From assembly GCF_013618625.1 (NCBI RefSeq), contig NZ_JABRWO010000017.1, forward strand, positions 1-64,000: a stretch of DNA of 64,000 nt. The letters are read 5' to 3'. This document shows positions 25,679 to 34,379 of the stretch, one piece after another; position 1 is the stretch's first letter, and every line of letters starts with the position of its first letter. The notes below the pieces were generated by a model. It was not told where the DNA came from. It made no database searches and saw only the letters and a list, made by a program, of their open reading frames with translations. The position numbers were made by a program, and so were the translations under genes. This DNA is from Bremerella alba (lineage in GTDB: Bacteria; Planctomycetota; Planctomycetia; Pirellulales; Pirellulaceae).

Positions 25679-26953
25679 ATGACTTCTCAAGAAACCATCG
25701 AGGCTCGATCCGCTGCGGATCGAGCCTTCTTTCTTTACCAGCGGCTGGTCGCCCTGTTTTTACTTCTATTGATCGGGGTGACCTATCCACTCTGGATCGA
25801 CCAGACACAGTTCCCGGCCGTTCCTGTTATCCAGGGCCTATGTGCTGTCCCCGGCCTAGTCGACATCATTCTCTGGGGAACGCTGATCGCCTTGTTGATC
25901 GCCATTCAGTGGCTTGGCCCTCGATCGCAAATGAGTCCCAAACTTTGGCTGGCGACGTCGTTGGTTCTCGTGCTTTGCTTTGCCCTCAATCAACATCGCT
26001 TTCAACCGTGGGCTTACCAGTTTGCCGTGTTGGGTTTGATTTTCGGTTTAGCGCCCCCGAGAAACGCCTGGCAAATGACGATCTGGATTTCGCTGAGCAT
26101 TTATTTCTACTCGGCGGTATCCAAGCTAGACCCTTCGTTCGTCAACGAACTGGGCTCCGATTTCATGCTCACAATCAGCTCCATCGCTGGCTTCCCGATG
26201 TCGCAAGATCAACTGGCATCCTGGAAGTGGCTGGCACTCGGGTTTCCAATTTTTGAGCTAATTGCATTCTTCTTGCTGCTCATACCGCGGACTCGCAAAC
26301 TGGGTATCGCTGCTGCTTGCCTGATGCATGTCGGCTTGATCCTGGTCCTTGGTCCCGTGGGCCTTTCCCATAGCTGGGGCGTGTTGATCTGGAACGTCTT
26401 TTTCATCACGCAAACCATTCTCCTCTTCGGGTTTCCCCAGCCATCGGAAACCAGCGACACGGCTCCTAACGCAACATTCCGACTGTCTGCTGCGCGTGCG
26501 ATCTGTGTTTTGGTGATCATCTTCCCCACATTTGAAATCGTGGGACTCGGCGATCCTTGGCCTGCTTGGGGACTGTATGCTTCGCACGTCGGACGAACGC
26601 ATCTCTTCCTCTCTCGGCACGCGGTCAATCACCTGCCGGAGCCGTGGCGAAAGTTCGTCGACACCCAAGCGTCCGACGATCTATTCGTTCCCGTCCAACT
26701 CGAAAAATGGTCTCTCCAGACTACCGGTGCCCCCATCTATCCGGGTCAGCGTTTCTCGTTTGCCGTGGCACGTGCTTTTGTTACCAAGACCGACACGTCC
26801 CGCAGCGTGAGACTCGTCATCGAGTCACCGGCGGGACGTTTCCAAGATGATCGCGAAGCCGATACATTCGCTGGCGACAAAATCGGCATGCAGGCAGATC
26901 GCCGGTTCTGGCTGAATACCAAACCGCGTGATGCGTTTCTTGAAGCACCCTAG
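25679..26953 (+). CDS. polytopic membrane protein (HTTM/DoxX-like character)
   Basis: Inner-membrane protein of 424 aa, with at least eight hydrophobic segments in the first 330 residues. The segment WISLSIYFYSAVSKLDPSF is characteristic of HTTM (vitamin-K-carboxylase-like) and DoxX/MauE-like proteins, where the Lys-Leu follows a membrane helix. The C-terminal 90 residues are soluble and beta-rich. I chose ATG at 25679; the frame runs upstream to 25334 inside the previous gene but that part is shadow. It begins 19 bases after the preceding stop and completes the ABC operon. Its stop codon overlaps the convergent methyltransferase stop. Family assignment is tentative. Confidence 0.78.
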   Translation: MTSQETIEARSAADRAFFLYQRLVALFLLLLIGVTYPLWIDQTQFPAVPVIQGLCAVPGLVDIILWGTLIALLIAIQWLGPRSQMSPKLWLATSLVLVLCFALNQHRFQPWAYQFAVLGLIFGLAPPRNAWQMTIWISLSIYFYSAVSKLDPSFVNELGSDFMLTISSIAGFPMSQDQLASWKWLALGFPIFELIAFFLLLIPRTRKLGIAAACLMHVGLILVLGPVGLSHSWGVLIWNVFFITQTILLFGFPQPSETSDTAPNATFRLSAARAICVLVIIFPTFEIVGLGDPWPAWGLYASHVGRTHLFLSRHAVNHLPEPWRKFVDTQASDDLFVPVQLEKWSLQTTGAPIYPGQRFSFAVARAFVTKTDTSRSVRLVIESPAGRFQDDREADTFAGDKIGMQADRRFWLNTKPRDAFLEAP

Positions 26954-27621
26954 TTCTTCCGCCCTGCGAACAACGCCACCGAGCCAACCTGCTCGATTGC
27001 GACGTCCACCAAGCAGGTCTCAAGAACCACCTTCAACGATGCCTGCGTATCGTGCTCGTTGCCGAAAATTCCTTGGCGGTTGTAAGAGGCCATCACATGC
27101 CGTCCCAACCACGATCGCGGACTTGGCTTCCCTAATATTGTGGCACCAAAGAGCGTTCCATTTGCCACCAGCGCAGAACTTGCATGCTGCAGCACACGTT
27201 GCCGAAACGCCTGCTCTCCTGGTAGGCAGTGCAACACATACATGAGCGATACCGACGTAAAAGGCTCAGTTAGCGTCACAAGTGGATCGGCCAGATTGGC
27301 CTGAATCACTTCCGGTTGAAAACGCGCTAATCGCTTCTCTGCCGCAGTCAGGCAGTCGAGATTTGCATCGAACAGGCCGATACGAGCATCTGCTGAAAAC
27401 ACCGAGCAGCGATCGGGAAAGAATCCTGTCCCGACCCCAATATCGAGATGATTGTCGGTCGCGTGCTCATCGAACCATGCTTCCAGCAACTGCGTCGGAC
27501 AGCCCCAAAACCAGCGATTCGATATCCCATGCACCAACAGGTCGTACCACCGCAGCAGCTTCGGCGTGTAGACCTGATGTCCAGAATGAACATCCAAGTT
27601 GTCGCTGTTTGCCGAACTCAT
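26950..27621 (-). CDS. SAM-dependent methyltransferase
   Basis: Class I methyltransferase of 223 aa. SAM-binding motif I is HLDIGVGTGFFPD. The acidic strand-2 end is IGLFDANLDCL. Motif II/III equivalents are VIQANLADPL and the SLMYVLHCLPG block, which resembles UbiE/Mtase_11-12 proteins. I chose the ATG at 27621, because upstream residues to 27756 have no methyltransferase character and would overlap the promoter of the divergent kinase gene. The stop codons of this gene and the ABC operon share CTAG (26950-26953). Substrate unknown. Confidence 0.85.
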   Translation of the reverse strand: MSSANSDNLDVHSGHQVYTPKLLRWYDLLVHGISNRWFWGCPTQLLEAWFDEHATDNHLDIGVGTGFFPDRCSVFSADARIGLFDANLDCLTAAEKRLARFQPEVIQANLADPLVTLTEPFTSVSLMYVLHCLPGEQAFRQRVLQHASSALVANGTLFGATILGKPSPRSWLGRHVMASYNRQGIFGNEHDTQASLKVVLETCLVDVAIEQVGSVALFAGRKN

Positions 27622-27761
27622 GAGAAAACGACCCGATTTCCAAATTTGATGAGCAAATGAGGGGACAATCCGTTGATTCTTGTAACAAATTGGTGTCTGC
27701 TGATAAGATACCCCCGCTTTTGAGCTAATAGCAAGCGACGTAACCTTGTCGCTCATCCATC

Positions 27762-29609
27762 ATGAAAGACGATACCACGAGGGGAGTCTGGTTCCCTTTG
27801 TATCAAGAATTCGTCGAGCGTTGGGCCGCGGATACCCCGCCGGACCTGGGGGATTTTATTTCCCGTGTCTCACCCGACGAGCGTTTCGATCTGTTTCGTC
27901 AGTTGGTCATGCTCGACCTATGCGAACGCCAGAAACGCGGGCTCGAAGCGAGCAAAGCCTATTACAGCAGCCACTTTCCCGAATTCCAACCCCTCATCGA
28001 AAACGTCTTCGAGCGCATCGCAGAAGAACTCGGAGAAACCCGCGGATCGGGTTCCTCCTCGCGCGATACGCACACGAACTTCTCGTTAGATCAAACGTCA
28101 TCCCATGGCGCGCCTCACACTCAGCACTTGTGGGAAGCCCTGCAGGACTGCCAATCCCATCCCAACGAAGTGATCGGGCTCCAGGCAGGCGAGTACCAGT
28201 TTCTGGAACTCATCGCCCAAGGTGGCATGGGCACCGTCTATCGTGCCCGCCACCGCACGCTCGATCGATTGGCGGCGATTAAACTGATGCGTCCCGAAGC
28301 ATCCACCGATCGCTTCATTCGCGAAGCCAAACTACTGGCCCGAATCCGCTCGCCACATGTCGTTTCAGTCTACGATTTCTCGGTCCTTCCCCAAGGCTCG
28401 CCCCTAATCGTCATGGAATGGATCGACGGCATCGATCTGAAACAAATCATCAAAGAGAGCCCCGAGCGACTCCCCGAAGAAAAGATCCTCCAGTGGATGC
28501 AGCAGGTCTGCGAAGGCATGAACGCCGCAGCCAAGCTGGGGGTGACCCATCGCGACGTGAAGCCCTCGAACATCTTGATCGACCGCGATGGCTATGCGTT
28601 GGTGGCCGACTTTGGATTGGCTCGAAGTGGCATCTCGTCGACCGACTTTTCCATCTCGGGAAACATGATGGGAACTCCCCTCTACATGGCTCCCGAGCAA
28701 GCGGAAGATCCCCGCAATGTTGACGTGCGAAGTGATATCTACGCATTCGGCGGAACGTTTTACCACGCAATCACCGGGCAGCCTCCGTTCGTCGGAGAGA
28801 CGGCCTTCAGTATCTTATTCAAACACAAGATGGAACCGATCGTTCCCCCCAAGACCCACAACCCCAACATTTCCGATCGCGTGAACGATATCGTCGAGCG
28901 ATGTCTCGCCAAAAATCCGCGTGACCGGTTCCAATCGTTCGACGAAATCCTTATGCAGCTGCGTGATCCGGCCGAGAGCGTTTCGCCGTGGCAGTTCAGC
29001 GAGAGTAAGATCCTCCAATCGTTTCGCGCGATGTTCGAGGATCAAAAAGAAGACTACATCCACAAGCCCGAAAAGTTCATCCGTCCCGATCCGTACTACC
29101 TACCCAATGGCCGCCGCCTAGAGATCGTGTGCGGTGATGTCACCAAACAACACGTCGACGCAATCGTCAGCTCGACCGATTGTCGGCTGTCGCTCGACAT
29201 GGGTCTGGCCAAAGCGGTCAGCGAAGCAGGCGGGCCGCTGATCGAGTTCGACGTGCGCCGCTTAGGCATTCACCGCGTTCCGCCTGGGCGTGTCGTGGTC
29301 ACGCCCGGTAGCGAACTACCAGCGTTATACGTGTTTCACTCGGTCACTCGTAGTGAAGTCACCGGCGTGACCCCTAGCCGCGACTTGATCTCAGAGATCG
29401 TCTCGAACTGTCTCTACAACGCCACAACGCTCGGCATCGAGTCGATCGCGTTCCCTCTGATCGGCACCGGCATCAGTCGTTTCGCGGCCGAAGTTTGCCT
29501 CGATACGCTCTTCCGCAACCTCGTCCGCCGCCTTCTGTATGAACCAACCAGCCTGAAAGTTGCCCGGATCGTGATCCGACCGACGCAGGACCAAGAGCAA
29601 ATCGTCTAG
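27762..29609 (+). CDS. Ser/Thr protein kinase fused to a macro domain
   Basis: Soluble kinase of 615 aa. Residues 1-140 are a planctomycete-type leader with helical segments. The kinase domain (about 145-400) has the glycine loop AQGGMGTVYRA, Lys174 (AAIKL), THRDVKPSN (His263-Asp265), DFG (283-285) and MGTPLYMAPEQ. From about 453 to 600 there is a macro domain, the ADP-ribose-binding fold: EIVCGDVTKQHVDAIVSSTD, SLDMGLAKAVSEAGG, PPGRVVVTPG, FPLIGTGISRFAAEVCLDTL. The usual NAAN motif reads SSTD and the GGG loop is altered, so hydrolase activity is doubtful while ligand binding remains possible. No membrane segment is evident. The architecture suggests a kinase controlled by, or acting near, ADP-ribose or related nucleotides. 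Confidence 0.88.
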   Translation: MKDDTTRGVWFPLYQEFVERWAADTPPDLGDFISRVSPDERFDLFRQLVMLDLCERQKRGLEASKAYYSSHFPEFQPLIENVFERIAEELGETRGSGSSSRDTHTNFSLDQTSSHGAPHTQHLWEALQDCQSHPNEVIGLQAGEYQFLELIAQGGMGTVYRARHRTLDRLAAIKLMRPEASTDRFIREAKLLARIRSPHVVSVYDFSVLPQGSPLIVMEWIDGIDLKQIIKESPERLPEEKILQWMQQVCEGMNAAAKLGVTHRDVKPSNILIDRDGYALVADFGLARSGISSTDFSISGNMMGTPLYMAPEQAEDPRNVDVRSDIYAFGGTFYHAITGQPPFVGETAFSILFKHKMEPIVPPKTHNPNISDRVNDIVERCLAKNPRDRFQSFDEILMQLRDPAESVSPWQFSESKILQSFRAMFEDQKEDYIHKPEKFIRPDPYYLPNGRRLEIVCGDVTKQHVDAIVSSTDCRLSLDMGLAKAVSEAGGPLIEFDVRRLGIHRVPPGRVVVTPGSELPALYVFHSVTRSEVTGVTPSRDLISEIVSNCLYNATTLGIESIAFPLIGTGISRFAAEVCLDTLFRNLVRRLLYEPTSLKVARIVIRPTQDQEQIV

Positions 29610-29731
29610 CGTCCACCTCAAGTAGGTTTGGCGCGGTAGTTACGATTTTGCCGACGGCAGCCACAGCGGCTAAGCCCAGCATTTGTCCATTCTGGCTTGC
29701 TTCAACAACCGGCGTGCATCTTTTGCAACCT

Positions 29732-31549
29732 ATGGTTGACCAATGGGTCTGTCTACTGCGAACCATTGGGTCCTCTGATACCGTGCAAGAATCGTCTCCC
29801 AATCTGAACGTCTCTGAGCCACGTCCTTGGTCGGCCTGGGCTATTGTTGCCGCCACCATGTTGGCCGCCGCGATTGCCGTGAGCCCCAATAGCGCCGATC
29901 CCGATTTGTGGGGTCACGTTCAATACGGACGCGATGCCCTCCGCGAAGGCTTGGCCCGCACAACCACCTACAGCTATACCGCCAACGGATACCGCTGGAT
30001 CAATCACGAGAATCTGAGCGAACTGGCCCTGGCAATCGGCGTCGACACAATCGGCCCGGCCGGTCTTCTGGTCCTCAAAACACTGCTTGGCCTGGCGATT
30101 TGCCTGGTTCCCTTTTGGAAGACCAAGGACTTCGCCAAAAATCCACTGCCGGTCGTGGTGGTCGCTCTACTGATCGCCGTGAACTTAACCAACCACTGGA
30201 ACGTCCGCCCGCAGTTGTTTAGCTTCGGGTTCTTCGCCCTGCTGTTGCTGCTGATCGAATTTGCGTTTACCGGATGGCAGGGGCACTGGAATTTGCCTTG
30301 GCTGACGACCCTTCGCCGAGGTGAATCCGCCGAGGCTTTCAGCTGGAATCACCGCTGGGTGAAGCTGATGTGGCTGGCCGTCCCGCTGTGCTTCCTGTGG
30401 ACCAACACGCACGGCGGCTTTATGGCTGGCGTGGGCGTGCTTTGCGTCTACCTGGTGTGCCGCATGATCGAAGCGGCCACGATGCGCAAGTGGCAAGCCT
30501 CTGGCATGCTCCGCCGGTTGATGCTCATGATTGTCGTCACGCTGCTGGCCACGCTAATTAATCCCTATAGCTTCGGCCTTCATCAATGGATGCTGGAAGC
30601 GCTGCGCGAGCCACGCCCCGAAATCACCGAATGGCATCCGCTTTATTCGCTCGACATGTTCAGCATTGCGTTCATTGCCATGGTAAGCGTCATGGTATTG
30701 TCGCTCACCTTTTCCCGCAAACCGCTCGACTTCACTCAGTTGGTGGTCCTAACCCTGGTCGCCACTCAGGCAGTCATGCACCAACGTCACGCACCGTTTC
30801 TGGCGATGCTGTGCGGGTTCTGGGTGACACCACATGTGGTGAGTGCCTGGAACCGCGTCACCCAGCGAAATGGCGATGCCGAGCGAAGCCCTCACCCGGC
30901 GGTCGCCTGGGGTGTCGTCGTGCTTGTTGGAATCTTGTTTGCCATTCCACTGTTTCATCGCCTGAGTGTGATGCCGGTGTACCGCAATACTTATCCCGTG
31001 TCGGCGCTCGAGTTCCTCGACAAGCATAACGTGCACGGAAAAACGATCGTCTCCTATAACTGGGCGCAGTATTTCATTGCCGCTCGTTGTGGTGAAGGCG
31101 ACTCAACGGTTCAGTTCGACGGGCGATTTCGCACCTGCTATCCGCAATCGGTCGTCGATCGTCATTTCGATTTCATCTTAGGTGATGCCCCCGGGATGCG
31201 CCATCGCAAAATCGCAGGCCCGGTCGATCCCACAGCCGCACTGCTCGAAGGAGACCCCAAGTTAGTGCTCCTGGATCGCGGCCAACCTCACTCCGAACAC
31301 GTGATGGAAGACGTCGCTGGATGGACGCTTCTGTACCAAGATTCTTTGGCACAAATCTGGGGACGCAGCGACTTGTTCAACGAGCCGAAGTCTCCCGAAT
31401 ACCTTGCCCCACAACAGCGCAGTATTTCTGACGCTGAACAAATTGGCTACGTTGCCTGGCCTGCGATACCTCCGCATGACGGCGACAACCACCCATCATC
31501 GCAACTGGCCCGTGCCAACGGCACGCCAACCTCACGAGGGCAACCATGA
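29732..31549 (+). CDS. multi-pass membrane protein, GT-C glycosyltransferase-like
   Basis: Polytopic membrane protein of about 605 aa with ten or more hydrophobic segments. The first extracytoplasmic loop contains NSADPDLWGHVQYGRDALREG, an acidic motif in the place where GT-C enzymes carry catalytic Asp/Glu. After the membrane part, the C-terminal soluble domain begins ALEFLDKHNVHGKTIVSYNW. The next gene, a dolichol-phosphate-mannose-synthase-like enzyme, starts within the stop codon (31546), so a lipid-linked sugar made by that enzyme may be used here. ATG at 29732 or GTG at 29783 are possible starts. GT-C assignment is inferred from layout and partner, not from a recognised family match. 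Confidence 0.72.
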   Translation: MVDQWVCLLRTIGSSDTVQESSPNLNVSEPRPWSAWAIVAATMLAAAIAVSPNSADPDLWGHVQYGRDALREGLARTTTYSYTANGYRWINHENLSELALAIGVDTIGPAGLLVLKTLLGLAICLVPFWKTKDFAKNPLPVVVVALLIAVNLTNHWNVRPQLFSFGFFALLLLLIEFAFTGWQGHWNLPWLTTLRRGESAEAFSWNHRWVKLMWLAVPLCFLWTNTHGGFMAGVGVLCVYLVCRMIEAATMRKWQASGMLRRLMLMIVVTLLATLINPYSFGLHQWMLEALREPRPEITEWHPLYSLDMFSIAFIAMVSVMVLSLTFSRKPLDFTQLVVLTLVATQAVMHQRHAPFLAMLCGFWVTPHVVSAWNRVTQRNGDAERSPHPAVAWGVVVLVGILFAIPLFHRLSVMPVYRNTYPVSALEFLDKHNVHGKTIVSYNWAQYFIAARCGEGDSTVQFDGRFRTCYPQSVVDRHFDFILGDAPGMRHRKIAGPVDPTAALLEGDPKLVLLDRGQPHSEHVMEDVAGWTLLYQDSLAQIWGRSDLFNEPKSPEYLAPQQRSISDAEQIGYVAWPAIPPHDGDNHPSSQLARANGTPTSRGQP

Positions 31550-32412
31550 GTACCACTTTACTAACGCCAAATTGCGGAGCATCGACCTGGGAACCAATCG
31601 ACGATCACCCGCTCGACTTGGCACCCTACGAATTTCGGCTCGCCGATGCAGAACAACTTTCCGAAGACGTTCTATCAGCATTGGACGCGACGACCGACGT
31701 CGACTATCCCCTTCCCCACGACTTCCGACTTTCGGTGATTGTGCCGGTTTACAACGAAGAAGGGACGATCGCGACCGTAATCCAGCGACTCATGCAGTTG
31801 CCCTTTCGTACCGAGATTGCCATCGTCGACGACGGCAGCACCGATGGTACCCGCGACGTGCTGGCCCGACTGGCCCACTTCTGCGATTTGAAGATCTTCT
31901 ATCACCCCCAAAACCAGGGCAAAGGCGCAGCGATTCGCACGGCAATACCGGAAGTGACCGGTGACGTGGTCGTCATTCAAGATGCCGACCTGGAATACGA
32001 CCCGCAAGATCTTGTCCAGGTCATTCGCCCCATCGTGACCGGCGAAGCGGATGTCGCGTACGGGTCTCGATTCATGAACCAAGACACCGCCGCCAAGCAG
32101 ACGTCTTGGGTTCGGCAGTTGGGCAATCAAACGCTGACGTGCATTTCCAACTGCTTGACCGGGCTGCACCTGACCGACATGCAGACCGCCTTGAAAGCGT
32201 TCCCCCGCAATGTCATTCAACAGGTCGAACTGCAAGAGAACCGCTTCGGCATCGAGCCTGAAATTACCGCCAAACTCGCCAAGCGAAACTATCGCTTCGT
32301 CGAACGTCCGGTGACCTACAACGCCCAAGATTGGTCGGCAAGCAACAAAATTGGCTGGAAAGACGGTTCGTCCGCCTTGTGGTGCATTCTAAGATATCGC
32401 CTGGCAGACTAA
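31546..32412 (+). CDS. family 2 glycosyltransferase (DPM1-like)
   Basis: Cytoplasmic GT-A enzyme resembling polyprenyl-phosphate mannosyl/glucosyl transferases. A 60-residue N-terminal extension precedes FRLSVIVPVYNEEGTIATV. The nucleotide-binding IAIVDDGSTDGT, the metal-binding DAD in VVVIQDADLEYDP (Asp146, Asp148) and YGSRF follow. EITAKLAKRNYRFVERPVTY is the family C-terminal block. There are no C-terminal membrane helices, as in DPM1-type synthases. Start and stop overlap with the upstream membrane gene (ATGA), pointing to a two-protein glycosylation module. Confidence 0.9.
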   Translation: MSTTLLTPNCGASTWEPIDDHPLDLAPYEFRLADAEQLSEDVLSALDATTDVDYPLPHDFRLSVIVPVYNEEGTIATVIQRLMQLPFRTEIAIVDDGSTDGTRDVLARLAHFCDLKIFYHPQNQGKGAAIRTAIPEVTGDVVVIQDADLEYDPQDLVQVIRPIVTGEADVAYGSRFMNQDTAAKQTSWVRQLGNQTLTCISNCLTGLHLTDMQTALKAFPRNVIQQVELQENRFGIEPEITAKLAKRNYRFVERPVTYNAQDWSASNKIGWKDGSSALWCILRYRLAD

Positions 32413-32457
32413 CCGGCGATCTCAACATCCAAGCAAGTCTCGATCCGTAAGGCCCCA

Positions 32458-32507
32458 CGCGGGCGCGGGTCGGCCGCCTGAAATCTGCTTAATAACCCAC
32501 GCCCGCG
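32458..32507. repeat. palindromic element, GCGGGTCGG family copy 1
   Basis: CGCGGGCGCGGGT (32458-32470) pairs with ACCCACGCCCGCG (32495-32507), with one mismatch in 13. It sits 46 bases past the GT2 stop. It could act as a terminator-like structure, but no T-run follows directly. Confidence 0.65.
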
Positions 32508-32665
32508 CGAATCTTAAAAAATTTTCATTTGAGCACTATACATATGCTACACCAGGCTGATATATCTAAAGCATGCCCAGGGGACGCTTCCCCGGCACCG
32601 TGCCTATTTTCTTTGTAGGCATACGAAAACAGTACCCCAGTTCGCTGCTAAACAAGCAGCAAACC

Positions 32666-32735
32666 GTAGGGCCCGCGTGTCGCGGGTCGGACGCCTGGTA
32701 CCCGCTTCGCGACCCGCGTTCGCGCGGGGCCCTAC
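32666..32735. repeat. palindromic element, GTAGGGCCC ends, copy 2
   Basis: GTAGGGCCCGCG (32666-32677) pairs with CGCGGGGCCCTAC (32723-32735), with one bulged base. The interior has further self-complementarity (GCGGGTCG with CGACCCGC). It shares its interior with copy 1 and its ends with the GTAGG elements elsewhere in the window. Confidence 0.7.
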
Positions 32736-32764
32736 AAAACCCAACACCACACAAGAGCACCGTT

Positions 32765-33691
32765 ATGTCCCATCACCACGAAAAACCTGAAAAACACGAA
32801 CCGAGCGCCTCCGCGCACGGTTCGCAGGTTGCCGTGATCGATGGCAACCGACTGCTGTGCCCCTGCTGCGGAGAAGTCCTGGCCATCCTGGCCGATGAGC
32901 CTCCTGAGGAGCCAGTCGATAACGAATCAGTCAATAACAATCCGGCCCAAGAAGAGCCAGCCGACGAGCCCCCTTGGCAACCGACCGAGTCGAAACACTT
33001 CGTCCTACCGCAACCGGACCTTTCATCCCCCTGGGATGAAATCGCTCGTCGGCAAGACGCCCTTAAAGAAGCCGCCTGGGAGGCCTACAACCAGTCCGAA
33101 AAGGCCAAGCAGGAAGCACTTTACGCCCAATATCTAGAGTCCGATGACCCCGGCTTCCTAGCCGATTATCTGACCGTGCCGATCGATCCTGAGATCGACG
33201 CCTACGAGATCCCGGCCGAAGATCCGCCCCCGCTGCCGAGTCGAAAAAAGACGAAGCCAGCGCGGACGGTTACCCGACCACCACGCGAGCAAAACACAGA
33301 GACCTGGCGCCAGCGGAAACTCCGTTGGCGAACGCATCTGTTCGAAGAACCGCGCACGCGCGATCGAGATCGCTTCTTAGCGTGGACCTTTTACCACACG
33401 AAGATGTTCAATCTGCAACTGCAGGAAGAGATCCGTTTAAAGCAGGCGAAGATCGAAGGCCTGCGATTCGAGCATGGCGCCGCGGAAGTGCCCCCTTCGT
33501 ACGAAGAACACTTGCCCGGCGAGAATCTGCCAAAGGCAAGACCTCATGTCGCAGTCCAGGAGTTCGATCTTCTGTACTGGATCGAACAGGTAAGTCGTTC
33601 AGAAGAAAAACACGCCCACAAAGACGTGAGCATGGCCCCCGCCGATGTTAAACCGAACCAGTATCTAGCCAAAGAACGCGGCCCACCCTGA
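32765..33691 (+). CDS. hypothetical charged protein, 308 aa
   Basis: I do not recognise this protein. ATG at 32765 begins MSHHHEKPEKHEPSASAHGS; the frame upstream to 32573 crosses a palindromic repeat and is not coding. A short CPCCGEVL motif (about residue 31-38) could be half of a zinc site. The middle is acidic and proline rich (DEPPEEPVDNE, PAEDPPPLPSRKK). The C-terminal half is basic then helical (WRQRKLRWRTHLFEE, NLQLQEEIRLKQAKIEGLRF). It looks intrinsically disordered with a helical end and has no signal peptide or membrane segment. It is flanked on both sides by palindrome-rich non-coding DNA. Confidence 0.7.
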   Translation: MSHHHEKPEKHEPSASAHGSQVAVIDGNRLLCPCCGEVLAILADEPPEEPVDNESVNNNPAQEEPADEPPWQPTESKHFVLPQPDLSSPWDEIARRQDALKEAAWEAYNQSEKAKQEALYAQYLESDDPGFLADYLTVPIDPEIDAYEIPAEDPPPLPSRKKTKPARTVTRPPREQNTETWRQRKLRWRTHLFEEPRTRDRDRFLAWTFYHTKMFNLQLQEEIRLKQAKIEGLRFEHGAAEVPPSYEEHLPGENLPKARPHVAVQEFDLLYWIEQVSRSEEKHAHKDVSMAPADVKPNQYLAKERGPP

Positions 33692-33711
33692 CAACCCGCC
33701 CCTCAATCTTG

Positions 33712-33828
33712 GGTAGGGTGCGAGCAGAGACGCGAAGCGGAACGTATCGCACCAAATGCGGTCTCCATCAAATGGCAACGCGACAACGTTGTGCAAGGTG
33801 CGATTCGCTGCGCTGCTCAGCACCCTAC
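33712..33828. repeat. fold-back element, GTAGGGTGC ends
   Basis: GTAGGGTGC (33712-33720) pairs with GCACCCTAC (33820-33828). The complementarity continues inward with gaps: GAGCAG/CTGCTC, GCGAAGC/GCTTCGC-like and ATCGCACC/GGTGCGAT. It is about 117 bases long, the clearest long hairpin of this set. Confidence 0.75.
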
Positions 33829-33856
33829 GGCAGAACAGGGTTCTCATCTCTTGCCC

Positions 33857-33879
33857 CCCTCTCCCTCGAAGGGAGAGGG
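33857..33879. repeat. CT/AG palindrome
   Basis: CCCTCTCCCT-CGA-AGGGAGAGGG is a perfect 10-bp stem with a 3-base loop, followed by CTAGGGCGAGGG. Similar sequences are dispersed in many bacterial genomes; no T-run follows, so I call it a repeat rather than a terminator. Confidence 0.7.
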
Positions 33880-33981
33880 CTAGGGCGAGGGAATTCTGAA
33901 CAACATTTAACAAAGACCACAAGAACACGTTCCGAATCGTTCGGGAACGTCATTCGCGCATGCGCTACCAACAAGCCGGAT

Positions 33982-34026
33982 GCCCCCTCACCCTAACCCT
34001 CTCTGTGCGGGTAAGGGGGCGAGGGG
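33982..34026. repeat. GC-rich inverted segment
   Basis: CCCCCTCACCCTAACCC and GGGTAAGGGGGCGAGGGG are imperfect inverted copies. The flanks resemble the TAGGGCGAGGG tail of the palindrome at 33857, so the two may be derived from one element. Confidence 0.5.
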
Positions 34027-34379
34027 AACAGCCATGTTACGCTGCCCTATTCCAGGCCATTCGACCACCTTGGTGGGGATACCTCACAGGTCCTTTATTT
34101 CTGCTAATCGTAAAGATCCGCGCAATCGATCATTAATCTTCCCACCCAAGACCCCCTAAACACCCTGTTTTGGTGGTTTTCCGTAGGCGAAAACTTTCTG
34201 ATTCGGTTGAACCTTGAGCCGTTAATGCCTATCCTTATAGCTTGGACTAATGTCCCCTGACTCCGTCTATGGGCATAGGGCCTCTGATAAAAGGGATTCA
34301 GGCAATCCATAGCGCGTGCAGCGGTTTGCACCTGGATTGGGTTCAAAAGGATTCTGTTTTCAATCACCGGAGAAAATCT

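Larger units (their letters stand above)
32413..32764. other. intergenic region with two related palindromes
   Basis: This 352-base gap holds inverted-repeat elements at 32458-32507 and 32666-32735 and little else. Both contain GCGGGTCGG followed after one base by CGCCTG, so they are copies of one family. The AT-rich segment 32511-32570 between them could hold a promoter for the next gene. Confidence 0.5.
33692..34379. other. 688-base palindrome-rich intergenic region before ilvB
   Basis: The region contains a long fold-back (33712-33828), a CT/AG-rich perfect palindrome (33857-33879) and a third GC-rich inverted segment (33982-34026). The remaining 350 bases to the ilvB start contain no convincing open frame. 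I searched for an attenuator leader peptide or riboswitch-like structure before ilvB and did not see one I can support. Confidence 0.5.

Noticed and set aside
33692-34379. Attenuator, T-box or riboswitch before ilvB
   Set aside because: The region contains palindromes of the dispersed type but no leader peptide rich in Ile, Val or Leu and no terminator-antiterminator pair next to the start.
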